This document shows, in pieces, positions 62,751 to 64,000 of a stretch of DNA of 64,000 nt (position 1 is the first letter of the stretch; each line of letters opens with the position of its first letter). Made by a program: the position numbers and the translations under genes. The stretch is from Rhodamnia argentea (lineage: Eukaryota > Streptophyta > Magnoliopsida > Myrtales > Myrtaceae), in NCBI RefSeq assembly GCF_020921035.1, contig NC_063157.1, positions 22,151,015 through 22,215,014 on the forward strand, given 5' to 3'. The notes beneath the pieces are model-generated. The model made no database searches and was not told the origin of the DNA. It was given only the letters and a program-made list of their open reading frames with translations.

Positions 62751-63333
62751 TAGGGGTGAGTATGGTTTGGGTGGACGATTCCCACATTTGGAACTGTAAA
62801 CCGCCCAATAATTTCATGGACCCACCTGAGAATCGGACCGACGTCCTAATAAGATGAGACTATTTCGAAGGACTTGTAATTGTATAAGGGTGAATAAGAT
62901 GGACCTTTATCTTGTCTATGCTATAAGGTGGTCCATCATGTTGAGATGGGGCATTGCACTTCTAGAAGATATATGTGAAAATGCAGCTAGAAGCAAGTTA
63001 GCATGATAAAATAAAGAGAGATGAAGTACACAAGACGGTTTCTCGTGTTCCTAGAACAAAAGACATTTCTGGCTTTGCTACAAGTTGTAGCAAAGCAGAA
63101 TAGCACGAACTACCGATGGCCATGTCATGCTTACTTTTGCAAATCGGTGTTCATTCATGACAACAAGATTGAAGTAACTCATGAGAGACTGCTGCGGGTG
63201 GTTCTATGTATGGAACCGAGAACCGGTCCCCATGAGAACCGCCGGTTCTAGGCATGGGATCGGGAACCAGTCCTCGTGAGAACCGCCAGTTCTAGGCGAT
63301 CCAAGTGGTTCCTGGTTCTTTTGCACAACCCTA
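62751..63333. mobile_element. Decayed hAT-type element
   Basis: The left end is TAGGGGTGAGTATGG. The right end, inverted, is TAGGGTTGTGCAAAAG. Interior 'ggaaccg/gaaccgccggttct' words are mirrored. The flanking 8-mers CTTCATTA and TTTCTTTG agree at 5 of 8 positions, so a target duplication is possible but eroded. There is no transposase. Confidence 0.5.
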
Positions 63334-64000
63334 TTTCTTTGACATTTCTCATTTGCTTTGGATAGTGGTTACTGCATCATGAAGCATGTGGGTGTTAAGC
63401 TCTTGATCAAGCTGTATTATTCTTTAATAAAGGACAGTGTGATTCAATTCTTGTAAGATATAGCACATTTCTTGGGGAGGCAAAGAATAGAATCTGGTCA
63501 AGTTAATTTGGTCTACCCAGAAAATGCATGATCCACTTCTAGGGTTTGGCCTCCTCCTCTGCTCCTTCCATGTCCATTTGAGCATATGGAACTTTTTTTT
63601 TTTTACCTGTGAAAACTTATATGGATTCTGCTATTAGGTTAAGCTAATCACACTCTAATAACAATGGATCTGTCACCAAAACTCACTTAAAAGGACATAG
63701 ATGACTCCGTGTGTTTCATGCATATGTTAGCCTCAAACCGTAACTTTTAGTAGGTTTTGTGCCATGCAAGATACTACTAAAGTTGTCGAGGCACCACCCA
63801 AAATTATCTGGAAATTGTCACAACAGAGATCGCAAACAAGTTTCAACATATGTAACTTGAAATGGCCAATATTCATTGTTTTCGCAGTTTGAGAAAATGA
63901 TGACACGGAAATTCTAGCTGACCTTGCATTGGTATCGGAATGGAGCAGCATAAAATTGAAGCACGCATCGGTTCTCCAACGGCTTTTGGAGAAAAATCAT
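63334..64000. other. Gene-free end of the window
   Basis: No gene is supported. A T-run lies near 63592. Confidence 0.4.

Overview
The window is nuclear DNA from a flowering plant, most likely a woody rosid eudicot. The evidence is spliced genes with GT..AG introns, a plastid-targeted Calvin-cycle enzyme, plant-only gene families, site II (GGCCCA/TGGGCC) and telo-box promoters, a nuclear tRNA-Arg(CCT), and many MITE/hAT-type transposons. The GC-rich foldback repeats with pyrimidine/purine arms made me think of Myrtales, but that is only an impression. No virus and no CRISPR array was seen.

Layout. 0.6-10.1 kb: two consecutive + strand genes for MPN-domain proteins, eIF3 subunit f and the proteasome lid subunit RPN8, with a hAT-type insertion between them. 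10.8-13.0 kb: an inverted-repeat-bounded region holding a broken SCL15-like GRAS gene fragment that was itself split by a solo-LTR-like insertion. 13.6-15.1 kb (-): a BAHD acyltransferase. 15.3-26 kb: gene-poor, with MITEs, microsatellites and a fresh 109-bp tandem duplication. 26.2-27.2 kb (-): a C2-domain, proline-rich SRC2-like protein. 28.7 kb: tRNA-Arg(CCT). 29.2-31.3 kb (-): sedoheptulose-1,7-bisphosphatase, eight exons. 32.7-33.8 kb (-): a GH17 glucanase-like protein lacking the usual acid/base Glu. 34.8-36.3 kb: a hAT-type element with a perfect 8-bp target duplication. 37.2-40.6 kb (-): an ARM-like protein (At2g39910-like), head to head with a PCNA gene (41.1-43.3 kb, +) that encodes a 365-residue large form with an acidic, repeated tail. 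45.3-46.4 kb (-): ribosomal protein eL33 (L35a). 46.5-57.2 kb: about 10.5 kb of AT-rich, gene-free, degenerate duplicated DNA. It starts as tandem copies of the eL33 promoter region, continues as a roughly 500-bp repeat array, and is interrupted by a MITE, a Harbinger-like element and a LINE fragment. 57.5-60.5 kb (+): an O-fucosyltransferase-like type II membrane glycosyltransferase. 60.5-64 kb: repeats and a second hAT-like element.

The genes do not form a pathway. They are mostly housekeeping genes (translation: eIF3f, eL33, tRNA; proteolysis: RPN8; replication: PCNA; carbon fixation: SBPase) mixed with cell-wall and secondary-metabolism enzymes. From memory, eIF3f, the BAHD enzyme and the ARM gene correspond to Arabidopsis At2g39990, At2g39980 and At2g39910, and SBPase and eL33 to At3g55800 and At3g55750. 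The window therefore looks like one pre-duplication copy of that paired Arabidopsis block.

The points I find most unusual are: the PCNA large form with three spaced acidic repeats containing SUMO-interaction-like motifs; the decaying tandem copies of a ribosomal-protein promoter; a set of extremely short tail-only retroinsertions, each with a clear target duplication; and the GRAS fragment enclosed by inverted repeats.
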